A stretch of DNA of 37,809 bases from Burkholderiales bacterium. Its GTDB lineage: Bacteria > Pseudomonadota > Gammaproteobacteria > Burkholderiales > Casimicrobiaceae. Shown piece by piece: positions 17,643-26,828 of the stretch. Location of the stretch: positions 1 to 37,809 of the forward strand of contig JADLEZ010000178.1 in NCBI GenBank assembly GCA_020845855.1, given 5' to 3'. The translations under genes were made by a program, and so were the position numbers. The notes beneath the pieces were generated by a model, which searched no databases, was not told the DNA's origin, and saw only the letters and a program-made list of their open reading frames with translations. Numbering within the stretch: position 1 is the stretch's first letter; the number at the start of each line of letters is the position of its first letter.

Positions 17643-19994
17643 ATGCGCAGATCATCCCCCTTCCGGGCGGCGGCCGCCGGCGCGCTGCCGCTCATCCTCG
17701 CCGCGTGCCAGACGTCCGCGCCCCAGCCGGTTGCCCCGCCCGCGGCCAAGCCGCCGGTACCGATGTCGCCGGCGCTCGCCGAGGCCACGGCCGCGGCAGC
17801 CAGGGGCATGCCGACGAACGAGGAGAAGTTGCAGGCGCACATCTACCGCGGCACCGGCGTGATCGTGCGCGGCCAGCAGCCCGGCGGCGGCGTGCCGCCG
17901 TCGCCGCCCGTGCAGGTAACCGGCGGCGGGGTCGTGCTCAACTTCGAAGGCGCGGACCTGCGCGAGGTCGTGCGCAACATCCTGGGCGACATCCTCAACG
18001 AGACCTACACCATCGATCCCGCCGTCGGCGGCACGGTGACCATCCGCACGTCGTCGGGCATCCCGCGCGAGGCGCTGCCCGCCACGCTGGAGACGCTGCT
18101 GCGCATGAACGGCGCCACGATGGTCAAGAGCGGCGGCCTGTTCATGGTCGTGCCGCAGGCGGCGGCGGTTCGCGGCAACGTGACCCCGCAGCTCGGCGGC
18201 ACCACGCGCGCGCTGCCGCCGGGCTTCTCCGTGCAGATCGTGCCGCTGCGCTACATCGGCGTGCGCGAGATGATGCGGCTGCTCGAGCCGTTCGCGCGCG
18301 ATGCGCAGGCCGTGCGGCCCGACGAGCTGCGCAACATGCTGATCCTGGCGGGCACCGAGCGCGAGCTCCGCCACCTCATGGACACCATCGACATGTTCGA
18401 CATCGACTGGATGGCGGGCATGTCGGCGGGTGTGTTCACGCTCAAGAACGCCGACGTCAAGGAGGTGATGAAGGAGCTCGAGAAGATCGTCGGCGACCGC
18501 AACACGAGCCCGATCACCGGCATCCTCAAGATCGTGCCGATCGAGCGCATGAACGCGCTGCTGGTGGTCACGCCGCAGCCCGCGTACCTGGACGAGGTGA
18601 AGAAGTGGATCGAGCGCCTCGACAAGGGCGGCGACGGCGCGGGGCCGCAGTTCTACGTCTACAACCTGCAGAACACGCGCGCCGAACGCCTGGCGCCGCT
18701 CCTGCAGCAGGCGTTCACCGGCCGCGCACCGCCGGCGGCGGCGCCGTCCACGCCGACGCTCACGCCCGGCACGCCCGCCGGCCAGATCGTCAATCCGCCG
18801 CCGTTCCAGACGCAGCCCGCGCTGCCCACGCCCACGCCCGCCGTCGTCGTGCAGCCGCCCGTTCCTCCTGCCGCCGCGCCGGGTGCCGCGGCCGGCAGCG
18901 GCATCGTGCGCAACCTCCAGGTCGTCGCCGACAAGGACGCCAACACGCTGCTCATCATCGCCACGCCGCCGGAGTTTTCGATCATCGAGCAGGCGCTGCG
19001 CAAGCTCGACCTCCCGCAGCGGCAGGTGCTGATCGAGGTGACCATCGCCGAAGTGCAACTGACCGACGCGCTGCAGTTCGGGGTCGACTGGCTGTTCAAG
19101 GGCGGGGCGCCTTCGGGACGCGGCTCGGGCGGGCTGTTGACGGGCGGCCTCATCGCGAATCCGATCAATCCCAACCGGGTCCCGTCGTCGACGGACTCCC
19201 CGGCAGCGGTCCTCGCCAAGGGCTTCACGTACATCATCAACAATGCCAACTTCCCGGGCGGCATACAGGCCGTCTTAAGCCTCCTCGATACCTATGGCAA
19301 CACCAAGGTCGTCGCCAATCCCCACGTCGGCGCGCTCGACAACCAGAAGGCGACGATCAAGTCGGGCGAGCGCATCCCTATCCAGCAGCAGACCAACTTG
19401 GGCGGGGCCACCAACGGTGTGGTCTCGACCGCGCAATACATCGACACCGGGGTGCTGCTGCAGGTCACCCCGCACATCAACGCCGGCGGGCTCGTGGCAC
19501 TCGACGTGCAGGCGGAAGTGAGCATCCCCGGGACGCCGCCTTCCTGCCCCGTCGACACTATTTGCGCCCCGCCGATCAACACCCGCTCCGTGCAGACCTA
19601 CGTCCAGGTCCAAAGCGGCCAGACCATGATCATGGGCGGGTTGATCCGCGACAGCCGCATCAACAGCTCTGCCGGCATCCCGTGGCTGTCCCGGATCCCG
19701 ATCCTGGGGGGGCTGTTCGGCAGCCAGGATCTGCAGAACGACCGTACGGAGCTCGTCCTGTTCATCACGCCCCGAGTGGTCGAGACCGACGCCGACGTCC
19801 GCTTCGCCATCGAGGAATTGCGCCGCAAGATGGACAACCTCGACGCGGTGGTTCCGATGATGCGGCCGATCGTCGGACCGGTGTTCCCGTACTCGGCGCC
19901 GAACCCCAACCTGCCGTCGATCCTGGTCACGCCCCCGTACACGAACTCGCCGTTGCCGCCGCCCGCGCCCACCACGCCGAAACCGGTGCCGTAA
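17643..19994 (+). CDS. gspD: Type II secretion outer membrane secretin GspD
   Basis: 'VVLNFEGADLREVVRNILGDILNETYTIDPAVGGTVTIRT', 'RQVLIEVTIAEVQLTDALQFGVDWLF', 'TPHINAGGLVALDVQAEVS', 'IMGGLIRDSRINSSAGIPWLSRIPILGGLFGSQD...TELVLFITPRVV'. Confidence 0.96.
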   Translation: MRRSSPFRAAAAGALPLILAACQTSAPQPVAPPAAKPPVPMSPALAEATAAAARGMPTNEEKLQAHIYRGTGVIVRGQQPGGGVPPSPPVQVTGGGVVLNFEGADLREVVRNILGDILNETYTIDPAVGGTVTIRTSSGIPREALPATLETLLRMNGATMVKSGGLFMVVPQAAAVRGNVTPQLGGTTRALPPGFSVQIVPLRYIGVREMMRLLEPFARDAQAVRPDELRNMLILAGTERELRHLMDTIDMFDIDWMAGMSAGVFTLKNADVKEVMKELEKIVGDRNTSPITGILKIVPIERMNALLVVTPQPAYLDEVKKWIERLDKGGDGAGPQFYVYNLQNTRAERLAPLLQQAFTGRAPPAAAPSTPTLTPGTPAGQIVNPPPFQTQPALPTPTPAVVVQPPVPPAAAPGAAAGSGIVRNLQVVADKDANTLLIIATPPEFSIIEQALRKLDLPQRQVLIEVTIAEVQLTDALQFGVDWLFKGGAPSGRGSGGLLTGGLIANPINPNRVPSSTDSPAAVLAKGFTYIINNANFPGGIQAVLSLLDTYGNTKVVANPHVGALDNQKATIKSGERIPIQQQTNLGGATNGVVSTAQYIDTGVLLQVTPHINAGGLVALDVQAEVSIPGTPPSCPVDTICAPPINTRSVQTYVQVQSGQTMIMGGLIRDSRINSSAGIPWLSRIPILGGLFGSQDLQNDRTELVLFITPRVVETDADVRFAIEELRRKMDNLDAVVPMMRPIVGPVFPYSAPNPNLPSILVTPPYTNSPLPPPAPTTPKPVP

Positions 19995-20063
19995 GCGGCC
20001 GCAAACGTGCAGTTGTGACGCGTTTTCGCCGGGCGCAGGCAGGGCCGTGGGCGCCTTCGTCCG

Positions 20064-20092
20064 TTGACGAGAACGATCGATTTCTGTAGAGT
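20064..20092 (+). promoter_or_regulatory. Candidate sigma70-type promoter TTGACG-17-TAGAGT
   Basis: TTGACG at 20064-20069, 17-bp spacer, TAGAGT at 20087-20092, downstream of the gspD stop. Confidence 0.6.
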
Positions 20093-20157
20093 TACATGTT
20101 TGGCCAGGCCGCCGCTTGCGGGACTTGCAGTGCGCAGTTCCCCTGCCCGCCGCCCCC

Positions 20158-20652
20158 ATGCAGGACGCGCAAAAATTGGTGTTTTTCACGAGAATTTCGA
20201 GTTTTGCCGACTTTTGGACCCTTAGCGTCTCCGTTTCCCGACATGCCTGTCGGGTTTTGGCGACACTTGGCTTGATCGCGACGGCAGGCTGCGCGACCAC
20301 CCCGCAGGTGGCGGCGCCCGCGCCGGCCACGCCCGAGGCGAAGCGGGCGCTGGTCGCCAAGCGCGCCGCCTCGCGCTGGGACGCCATGGTCAAGGACGAC
20401 CTCGACACGGCGTACACGTTCATGAGTCCGGGCTCGCGCGACGCGATGTCGCTCGACAAGTACAAAGCCAACACCCGCCGCGGCGCCTTTCGCGAGGGGC
20501 GCATCGACAGCGTTTCCTGCGACGGTGACGCATGCCTGGTCAAGGTGTACGTGACCTACGATCACCCGAAAATGAAGGGAATTACCACGCCCGTCACCGA
20601 ATCGTGGATCGTCGACGGCGGGCAGGCCTGGTACGTCTACGGCGGCCGGTAA
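20158..20652 (+). CDS. Putative lipoprotein/exported protein of unknown function
   Basis: 'RVLATLGLIATAGCATTPQVAAPAPATPEAKRALVAKRAASRWDAMVKDDLDTAYTFMSPGSRDAMSLDKYKANTRRGAF...ESWIVDGGQAWYVYGGR'. Start is uncertain (20116 or 20158). Confidence 0.65.
   Translation: MQDAQKLVFFTRISSFADFWTLSVSVSRHACRVLATLGLIATAGCATTPQVAAPAPATPEAKRALVAKRAASRWDAMVKDDLDTAYTFMSPGSRDAMSLDKYKANTRRGAFREGRIDSVSCDGDACLVKVYVTYDHPKMKGITTPVTESWIVDGGQAWYVYGGR
20237..20258 (+). terminator. Terminator-like hairpin overlapping the lipoprotein 5' region
   Basis: CCCGACA-TGCC-TGTCGGG-TTTT, perfect 7-bp stem with a short T-run. Confidence 0.5.
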
Positions 20653-20822
20653 AACATCGCAAAAAGTGTCGCTGCTTTGAGACGTTGCGGAAAATCCACA
20701 GTCGACCGCCTGCGCGGGGCGGGTTTCGTTTGTGTTCGGCAGGTAGCCTGTAATAAGATTCGCGTGCTGTCGGTCCCAAAGTGATCACGTTAAACGGCAA
20801 TCTAAAGGAGTCATCACCCACT

Positions 20823-22292
20823 ATGAACACGTTCAAACAGAAGTCGCTGTACGCCGCTCTCGCGGGACTGGGCGCGCTGGGCGCGACTGGCGTCGCGCAA
20901 GCGGTGTCCGTCAACCACGACGGGCTGGGTCAGGCCCTGATCTATCCGTACTACACGGTGCGTACGGTTCCCACGGGTCTCCTTGGTGCCGACGCCGCCT
21001 ACAACTCGCTGCTGTCGGTCGTCAACTCGACCGCCTCGGCAAAGGCGGTCAAGGTCCGCTTCCTCGAAGGCAAGAACAGCCGTGAAGTCCTCGACTTCAA
21101 CTTGTTCCTGTCGGCGAAGGACGTGTGGACCGCGGCGATCATCCCGACCACCGACGGCGCCGGCATCTTCACCGCCGACAAGTCGTGCACGGTCCCGGCC
21201 ATCTCGACCAGCTCGGCCGCGCCGAACCAGTTCGTGAACTTCGCGTACGTGGGCGACAGCGGCGGCGACACGCTCGACCGCACCCGCGAAGGCTACGCGG
21301 AAATCATCGAAATGGGCGACCTCATCGGCACCACGGCCGCCACGGTGACCCACTCCAGCGGCGTTCCGGCCTGCTCGAGTTCGCTGATCCGCGGCCAGGT
21401 TGCGCGGGACAACACCGTTCCGGGTTCCGGCGGCCTGTTCGGCAGCATGACCCTCATCAACGTGCTGAAGGGCGAGGACTTCGGCCTCGATCCGACCGCG
21501 CTCGACGGCTTCTCGACGGTTGCGTTGTGGGCCGAAGCGGATTCGATCAATCCGACGCTCGCGCAAGTCAACCCGAAGACCTCCGTGGTGGTGGCGGGCT
21601 TCAAGGTCTACGTGACCACGGGGTGGCAGACCATCCCGGTGCCCAACGCCGTCGATCCGGTGTCGGCCGTCCTGATGCACAACAACGTGTACAACGAGTT
21701 CGTGCTCGACGTGAGCACCCACTCGGCCACCGACTGGGTCGTCACGATGCCGACCAAGCGCGAATACGTCTTCAAGGGCACGGGCGCGGCACAGAAGCTG
21801 TTCCAGAACAACTTCAGCGCCGGCGGCTCGTGCGACGAAATCGGCCTCGTGATCTACGACCGTGAAGAGCGCACGCGGGTGGCCACCCAGGACTTCTCGC
21901 CGCCGCCGCCGCAGCGCATCGATGCGCTGTGCAACGAGGCGAACGTCATCACCTACCTCACCGGCGGCGGTACGGCGCCGACGGTGTCGACGGTGTTCGG
22001 CTCCAAGAACTTCGTGCCGGTCAGCACCGAGTTCGTGAACGGCTGGATCGCGCTGAGCTTCCCGGTCACCTCGACCGGCCGTCACCAGCTGGTCGGCCCG
22101 GGCTCGACGGTCTTCGACACGCGGACCGGCGGCACCAGCGGCACGCTGTCGACGACGTTCAACGGCCTGCCGGTCATCGGCTTCTCGGCGATCGTGTTCG
22201 AGAACAGCACGCTGAACATCGGCGGCTCGACGATCCAGTCGAACTACGGTGGCAACTTCAACCACAAGACCACCACCAGCATCGTTCCGTAA
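20823..22292 (+). CDS. Secreted surface-type protein of unknown function
   Basis: RBS aaaggag; signal peptide 'MNTFKQKSLYAALAGLGALGATGVAQA^VSVNHDGLGQALIYPYYTVR'; 'AKAVKVRFLEGKNSREVLDFNLFLSAKDVWTAAI'. Confidence 0.85.
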   Translation: MNTFKQKSLYAALAGLGALGATGVAQAVSVNHDGLGQALIYPYYTVRTVPTGLLGADAAYNSLLSVVNSTASAKAVKVRFLEGKNSREVLDFNLFLSAKDVWTAAIIPTTDGAGIFTADKSCTVPAISTSSAAPNQFVNFAYVGDSGGDTLDRTREGYAEIIEMGDLIGTTAATVTHSSGVPACSSSLIRGQVARDNTVPGSGGLFGSMTLINVLKGEDFGLDPTALDGFSTVALWAEADSINPTLAQVNPKTSVVVAGFKVYVTTGWQTIPVPNAVDPVSAVLMHNNVYNEFVLDVSTHSATDWVVTMPTKREYVFKGTGAAQKLFQNNFSAGGSCDEIGLVIYDREERTRVATQDFSPPPPQRIDALCNEANVITYLTGGGTAPTVSTVFGSKNFVPVSTEFVNGWIALSFPVTSTGRHQLVGPGSTVFDTRTGGTSGTLSTTFNGLPVIGFSAIVFENSTLNIGGSTIQSNYGGNFNHKTTTSIVP

Positions 22293-22316
22293 GCCAGGAA
22301 GTTTCCGCAACACTGC

Positions 22317-22345
22317 GGGGCGAGGAGCAATCCTCGCCCCTTTTT
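22317..22345 (+). terminator. Rho-independent terminator after the surface protein gene
   Basis: GGGGCGAGGA-GCAA-TCCTCGCCCC-TTTTT, perfect 10-bp stem. Confidence 0.9.
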
Positions 22346-22383
22346 CTTCTGCCCCGGGTGCATCGCGCGCCCGGCTTTCTCCC

Positions 22384-23340
22384 ATGCTCAAATCCCGCAG
22401 TCTCCTGATGGCCCTGGCGCTGGCCGTTGCCCTTCCCGCCGGCGCCCAGGGCAACGTGGTCCTCCTTTCCAACAGCCTCGCATCCGTGACCCGGGGCGAG
22501 TACGAGGCGGAGCTCTTGAAGCTGCCGCCCGAGATGCGCGAGGGGTTCGCCAACAATCCCCGGCGCGTGAACGAGCTTCTCGTCCGCATGCTGGTGCAGA
22601 AGTCGCTGGCCGCGCAGGCGCGCGCGGCCAAGCTCGATGTCAAACCGGAGAATGCGACGAGGCTTGCGCTCGAGGTCGAACGCTTCCTGGCCGCTCTCGA
22701 GGTCGAGAGCGTCGAGAAGGCCGCGGCCGCCGAGTTCGACGCCAACATCCAGAAGCAGGAGACGCGCGCGCGCGAGCTCTACCTCGTCGACAAGGCGTCC
22801 TTCACCCAGCCGGCGCAGGTGAGCGCCACGCACATCCTGTTCAGCACCAAGAAGCGCTCGTCCGAGGAGGCGCGCAAGCTCGCGGTCGAGGCGCGCGCGA
22901 AGATCGTCGCCGGCGCGGACATGGCAACACTCGCGCGCGAGCAGTCGGACGACCCGTCCGCCGCCGCCAACGGCGGCGCGCTCGGATTCTTCGCCGAGAA
23001 GGAGATGGACCCCGCCTTCGGCGCGGCCGCCTTCGCGCTGGCGAAGCCGGGCGACGTCTCGCAGCCCGTGCAATCGTCGTTCGGCTGGCACGTCATCCGC
23101 CTCGACGACCGGAAGGCCGCGACGGTCCAGCCCTACGAGCAGGCGCGCGAGGTGATCATGGCGCAGTTGCGCAAGCGCTACGTCGACGAAAAGCGCGAGG
23201 CCGCCATCGCCGCCGTGCGGCGGGATCCCAAGACGCAGGTGAACGTCGAAGCGGTGACGGCGCTTACTCCCAAGGTGGATACCGAAACGATCCGGCGCGC
23301 GATCGAAGCCGCCAATGCCGCGGGCGGGCCGGCCAAGTAG
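22384..23340 (+). CDS. PpiC-type (parvulin) peptidyl-prolyl cis-trans isomerase, exported
   Basis: Signal peptide 'LLMALALAVALPAGAQG'; 'VSATHILFSTKKRSSEEARKLAVEARAKIVAGADMATLAREQSDDPSAAANGGALGFFAEKEMDPAFGAAAFALAKPGDVSQPVQSSFGWHVIRLDD'. Confidence 0.92.
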   Translation: MLKSRSLLMALALAVALPAGAQGNVVLLSNSLASVTRGEYEAELLKLPPEMREGFANNPRRVNELLVRMLVQKSLAAQARAAKLDVKPENATRLALEVERFLAALEVESVEKAAAAEFDANIQKQETRARELYLVDKASFTQPAQVSATHILFSTKKRSSEEARKLAVEARAKIVAGADMATLAREQSDDPSAAANGGALGFFAEKEMDPAFGAAAFALAKPGDVSQPVQSSFGWHVIRLDDRKAATVQPYEQAREVIMAQLRKRYVDEKREAAIAAVRRDPKTQVNVEAVTALTPKVDTETIRRAIEAANAAGGPAK

Positions 23341-23385
23341 AGTGAATGGGGTCGGAGTCGATTTTCTGGACCCTAGCGCAATCCG

Positions 23386-24225
23386 GTGCAACCTGCTGCC
23401 TCGCCCGCAAACCGGAAGTCGAACCTGACCCCGGACGTCGTTCCGGCGCCCTCCGCCGGCGTGCGCGACCGCGCGCTGTTCGCGAACTTCTTCCGGCGGG
23501 AGCTTCGTACGCGCTACTTGGGCAGCGTCACGGGCCTCGCGTGGGCGTTCATCCATCCGCTCGTCCTGCTGGTCGTCTACCACTTCGTCTTCACCACGGT
23601 GTTTCGCACCGAGCGCTTCGGCAACGAGAGCTTCCTCGCCTTCGTCGCCGTCGCGCTGTGGCCGTGGCTCGCTGCGCAGGAGGGCATCCAGCGCGGCGCC
23701 ACCAGCCTCATGAGCTACGCCGGCCTCATCCGCAAGGTGGCGTTCCCGCACGAGCTGGTGGTGTACGCCTCGGTGTGCGGAACCCTGGTGTTGCAGCTCG
23801 CGGGCTACGTGGCGGTGCTGGTTGCGCTCGTCGTGTACGGCGAGCCGCTGCACCTGTCCGGGCTGTTGCTCGCGTTACCCTTGTGGATCGTGCTCGCGAT
23901 CGGCGTCATCGGCATCGCGCTGTTCTTCGCGGCGCTGCAGGTGTTCGTGCGCGATGTGGAGCACGTGCTGATGCCGGTGCTGATGATCCTCATGTACCTC
24001 ACGCCGATCCTGTATCCGTTGAAGCTCGTGCCGGCGTCGATGCGGCCGTGGGTCGAGGTGAACCCGTTCACCTGGCTCGTGCGCCGGCTGCGCGATGCGC
24101 TCATCGACGGCCGCCTGGCGCTCGAATGGGGCGATCTGTTCGCGGTGGTAGTGGCGCTTGCGCTGCTGCTCGGCGGCCGGTGGGTGTTCCGCCGGCTGTC
24201 GCCGCACTTCGAGGACTTCGTGTGA
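23386..24225 (+). CDS. Polysaccharide ABC transporter permease (Wzm-like)
   Basis: ABC-2 type: 'LFANFFRRELRTRYLGSVTGLAWAFIHPLVLLVVYHFVFTTVFR', 'MYLTPILYPLKLVPASMRPWVEVNPFTWLVRRLRD'. Confidence 0.9.
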   Translation: MQPAASPANRKSNLTPDVVPAPSAGVRDRALFANFFRRELRTRYLGSVTGLAWAFIHPLVLLVVYHFVFTTVFRTERFGNESFLAFVAVALWPWLAAQEGIQRGATSLMSYAGLIRKVAFPHELVVYASVCGTLVLQLAGYVAVLVALVVYGEPLHLSGLLLALPLWIVLAIGVIGIALFFAALQVFVRDVEHVLMPVLMILMYLTPILYPLKLVPASMRPWVEVNPFTWLVRRLRDALIDGRLALEWGDLFAVVVALALLLGGRWVFRRLSPHFEDFV

Positions 24226-24338
24226 GCGCGGCGGCGAGCGGAGCGAGCAAGGCCCGAAGGGCGCGGCGCCGCGCGATCGCGTCGAGGCCGACACTCAGCA
24301 TGCGCACGCGCAGAACCTACGAGGAGGCCGAGGTGTGA
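24222..24338 (+). other. Bridging mini-ORF between the Wzm- and Wzt-like genes
   Basis: GTGA overlap with the permease stop at its 5' end; open VSAAASGASKARRARRRAIASRPTLSMRTRRTYEEAEV* with stop overlapping the Wzt GTG (24335). Confidence 0.55.
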
Positions 24339-25519
24339 GCGGCGGTCGACCCCTGCTGGAGCTCGCGCACGTCGGCAAGGACTACGCGAAAGTGGAGTCG
24401 CGCGGCGGGCAGCTCCGCCTCGTGTGGGATCTCCTATGCGGCCATGGCGCGGCGCGCGTGTTCCGCGCGCTCGACGACGTGAGCTTCTCGATGGCCGCGG
24501 GCGAATCGCTGGGCATCGTCGGCGAGAACGGCGCCGGGAAGTCCACGCTTCTTAAGATCGTCGCCGGCGTGATCGCGCCGACCCGCGGCACCGTCACCGT
24601 CCACGGCCGCGTCGGGGCGCTGCTGGAGCTCGGCTCCGGATTCCACCCCGACTACACCGGCCTCGCCAACATCGACCTCGCCGCCGCGCTGCTCGGCCTG
24701 TCGCCGGCCGAGATCGCCGCCAAGCGGGAGGAGATCGTCGCTTTCGCCGACATCGGCGAGCACATCCACGACCCGATCAAGCATTATTCTTCCGGGATGG
24801 TCGTGCGGCTGGGCTTCGCGGTGGCCACGGCGCTGCGGCCGCACATCCTCATCACCGACGAGGTGCTCGCGGTGGGCGACGAGTCCTTCCAGAAGAAGTG
24901 CATCGCGTGGATGGAGGACTACCTGCGCGACGGCGGCACGCTGCTCTTGTGCTCGCACAGCATGTACCACGTGCAAAAGCTCTGCCGCAACGCGGTCTGG
25001 CTGCGTGACGGGCGCGTCGAGCGCGACGGTCCGGCGATGGACGTGACCCAGGCGTACCTCGCCTACCACGAGGAGAAGTCGGCGCGCTCGCGCGAGCCGC
25101 TCGCGCCGGCGCAGGCCGCCTCCGCGGGTGTGTACGCGATCCAGTCGCTCGCGATCGCCCCCGGGGAGTACGTTGCGCAGGGGCAGACGCTGTCGGTGCA
25201 AGGCGAGGTCTACTCGCCGGATGGGCGCGCGCCGGTGGTGCTGTTCGGGATCGTGCGCGCGGACGGCACGCCCGTGTACGGGGTGGCCACCGACATGGAA
25301 GGTGTCGTCCCGCGCAAGCTCGCCAACGACCGCTTCGCCTTCGCCGTGTCGCTGCCCGATCTCGCGCTCCTGCCGGGGAAGTACTTCGCGCGGGCGCACG
25401 CGCTCGACCCCGAGGGCGTGCGGCTGTTCGACCACGTCGAGCGCAGTTTCACCGTCACCGGCTCGTCGCGCGAGATGGGATTCGTGCGCCTGCCGCACCA
25501 CTGGCACGACGCGTCGTGA
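24335..25519 (+). CDS. Polysaccharide ABC transporter ATPase with C-terminal Wzt-like glycan-binding domain
   Basis: Walker A 'GENGAGKSTLLKIVAG', 'HYSSGMVVRLGFAVATALRPHILITDEVLAVGD', plus a ~130-aa C-terminal beta-rich extension ending 'SREMGFVRLPHHWHDAS'. Confidence 0.92.
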   Translation: MSGGRPLLELAHVGKDYAKVESRGGQLRLVWDLLCGHGAARVFRALDDVSFSMAAGESLGIVGENGAGKSTLLKIVAGVIAPTRGTVTVHGRVGALLELGSGFHPDYTGLANIDLAAALLGLSPAEIAAKREEIVAFADIGEHIHDPIKHYSSGMVVRLGFAVATALRPHILITDEVLAVGDESFQKKCIAWMEDYLRDGGTLLLCSHSMYHVQKLCRNAVWLRDGRVERDGPAMDVTQAYLAYHEEKSARSREPLAPAQAASAGVYAIQSLAIAPGEYVAQGQTLSVQGEVYSPDGRAPVVLFGIVRADGTPVYGVATDMEGVVPRKLANDRFAFAVSLPDLALLPGKYFARAHALDPEGVRLFDHVERSFTVTGSSREMGFVRLPHHWHDAS

Positions 25520-26826
25520 GCGCGAAGGGTAGTCCCGTGAGCTTGCAGACCGAGCTGGGGGACAAGAGACCCGGCGTGGTGCACGTCGTGCACGCGCGCG
25601 GCGGTGGCACCGAGAAATACATCCGCGAACTGATCGCGGCATCCGGCACCCACTACCGGCACTACTTCCTGCGCGTCCATGCCGACCGCTTCGTGGTCAA
25701 GCCAGCCGCCACCGACGACGCGCCTGGCTACGCCTGGCCGCGCCCGGGGGCGGACCCGCGCTGGCTGCTCACGATCTGTGCGTGGCTGCGCATCGGTGTC
25801 GCGCACGTTCACAGCCTCGTCGGCGGCGGCGACGACCTCATCGAAGCCCTCACGCGCGCGGGCGTGCCATATTGCTACTCGGCGCACGACATGTATCTGC
25901 CGTGCCCGACCGTCTACCTCATCGACAGTCAGGGCAACTACTGCGATGCGACCACCGACCCGGCGGCGTGCCGCAAGTGCCTCGCCGGCTTTCCCGCGCA
26001 CGCAGGCACGGACATCGTCGCGTGGCGCGAGCGGCATCGGCGCTTCCTCGCGGCCGCGCGCAAGGTGTACGCGCCCTCGCGGTGGGCAGCAACCACGCTC
26101 GGCAAGTATTTCCCGGGCATCGAAGTGACGGTCGCGCCCCCGCACGCGGCGCCGGTGTATCCGCTCGACGCGGGCGAGATGCCCAACGCTTTCCCGCTTC
26201 CGGACGACGGCTTGCGCCACGTCGGCATGCTGGGCGCCATCGGTCCCGAGAAGGGCGCACGCATCGTCGAGGCGATGGCCGCACGCATCCGCGAGCGGGA
26301 CCTGCCGTTGCGCCTCGTGGTGATCGGCTACACGGATCGGCAGAGCCGCGACCAGTCGGCGGACCACGTGCTGACGGTCCACGGTCCGTACCGCCGCGAC
26401 GAGATCGAGCCGCTGCTCGACGCGTACCGCGTCGGACTCGTCGTCTTCCCCACCATCTGGCCCGAGACCTTCAGCTATACGCTGAGCGAGGCGTGGTCGG
26501 CGGGAAGGCCGGTGCTCGTTCCGCCGCGCGGCGCGCTGCGCGAGCGCGTCGAGGTCACCGGCGCGGGATGGCTCATCGACGCGTGGCCCGAGGTCGACGC
26601 GCTCCTCGACCAGCTCATGTCGCTGACGGCCCCGGAGAATGCGATGGCGCTGGCGAAGAGGTCGCAGCTCGCCCGCGCGGCCGACGACGATGCGCAGGAC
26701 GACGCGCGCGTCGCCGACGCGCTTTATCGCAGCCTGCTCGCGAAAGCAACGCCGCCTGCCGAGCCGCCGGGCGCGCGAGACGCCGTGGACGAGGCCGCAC
26801 GCCGTGCCGCAGGGGTGCCGGGGTAG
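25516..26826 (+). CDS. GT4-family glycosyltransferase
   Basis: 'VVHVVHARGGGTEKYIRELI', 'CPTVYLIDSQGNYCDATTDPAACRKCL', 'GAIGPEKGARIVEAMA', 'PETFSYTLSEAWSAGRPVLVPPRGALRERV'. Confidence 0.88.
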   Translation: MSAKGSPVSLQTELGDKRPGVVHVVHARGGGTEKYIRELIAASGTHYRHYFLRVHADRFVVKPAATDDAPGYAWPRPGADPRWLLTICAWLRIGVAHVHSLVGGGDDLIEALTRAGVPYCYSAHDMYLPCPTVYLIDSQGNYCDATTDPAACRKCLAGFPAHAGTDIVAWRERHRRFLAAARKVYAPSRWAATTLGKYFPGIEVTVAPPHAAPVYPLDAGEMPNAFPLPDDGLRHVGMLGAIGPEKGARIVEAMAARIRERDLPLRLVVIGYTDRQSRDQSADHVLTVHGPYRRDEIEPLLDAYRVGLVVFPTIWPETFSYTLSEAWSAGRPVLVPPRGALRERVEVTGAGWLIDAWPEVDALLDQLMSLTAPENAMALAKRSQLARAADDDAQDDARVADALYRSLLAKATPPAEPPGARDAVDEAARRAAGVPG

Positions 26827-26828
26827 CG

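Noticed and set aside
20823-22292. N-glycosylation sequons (NST, NFS) in the surface protein as evidence of an HMW1C-like system
   Set aside because: Only about three N-x-S/T sites in ~490 residues, near what chance would give; not evidence by itself.
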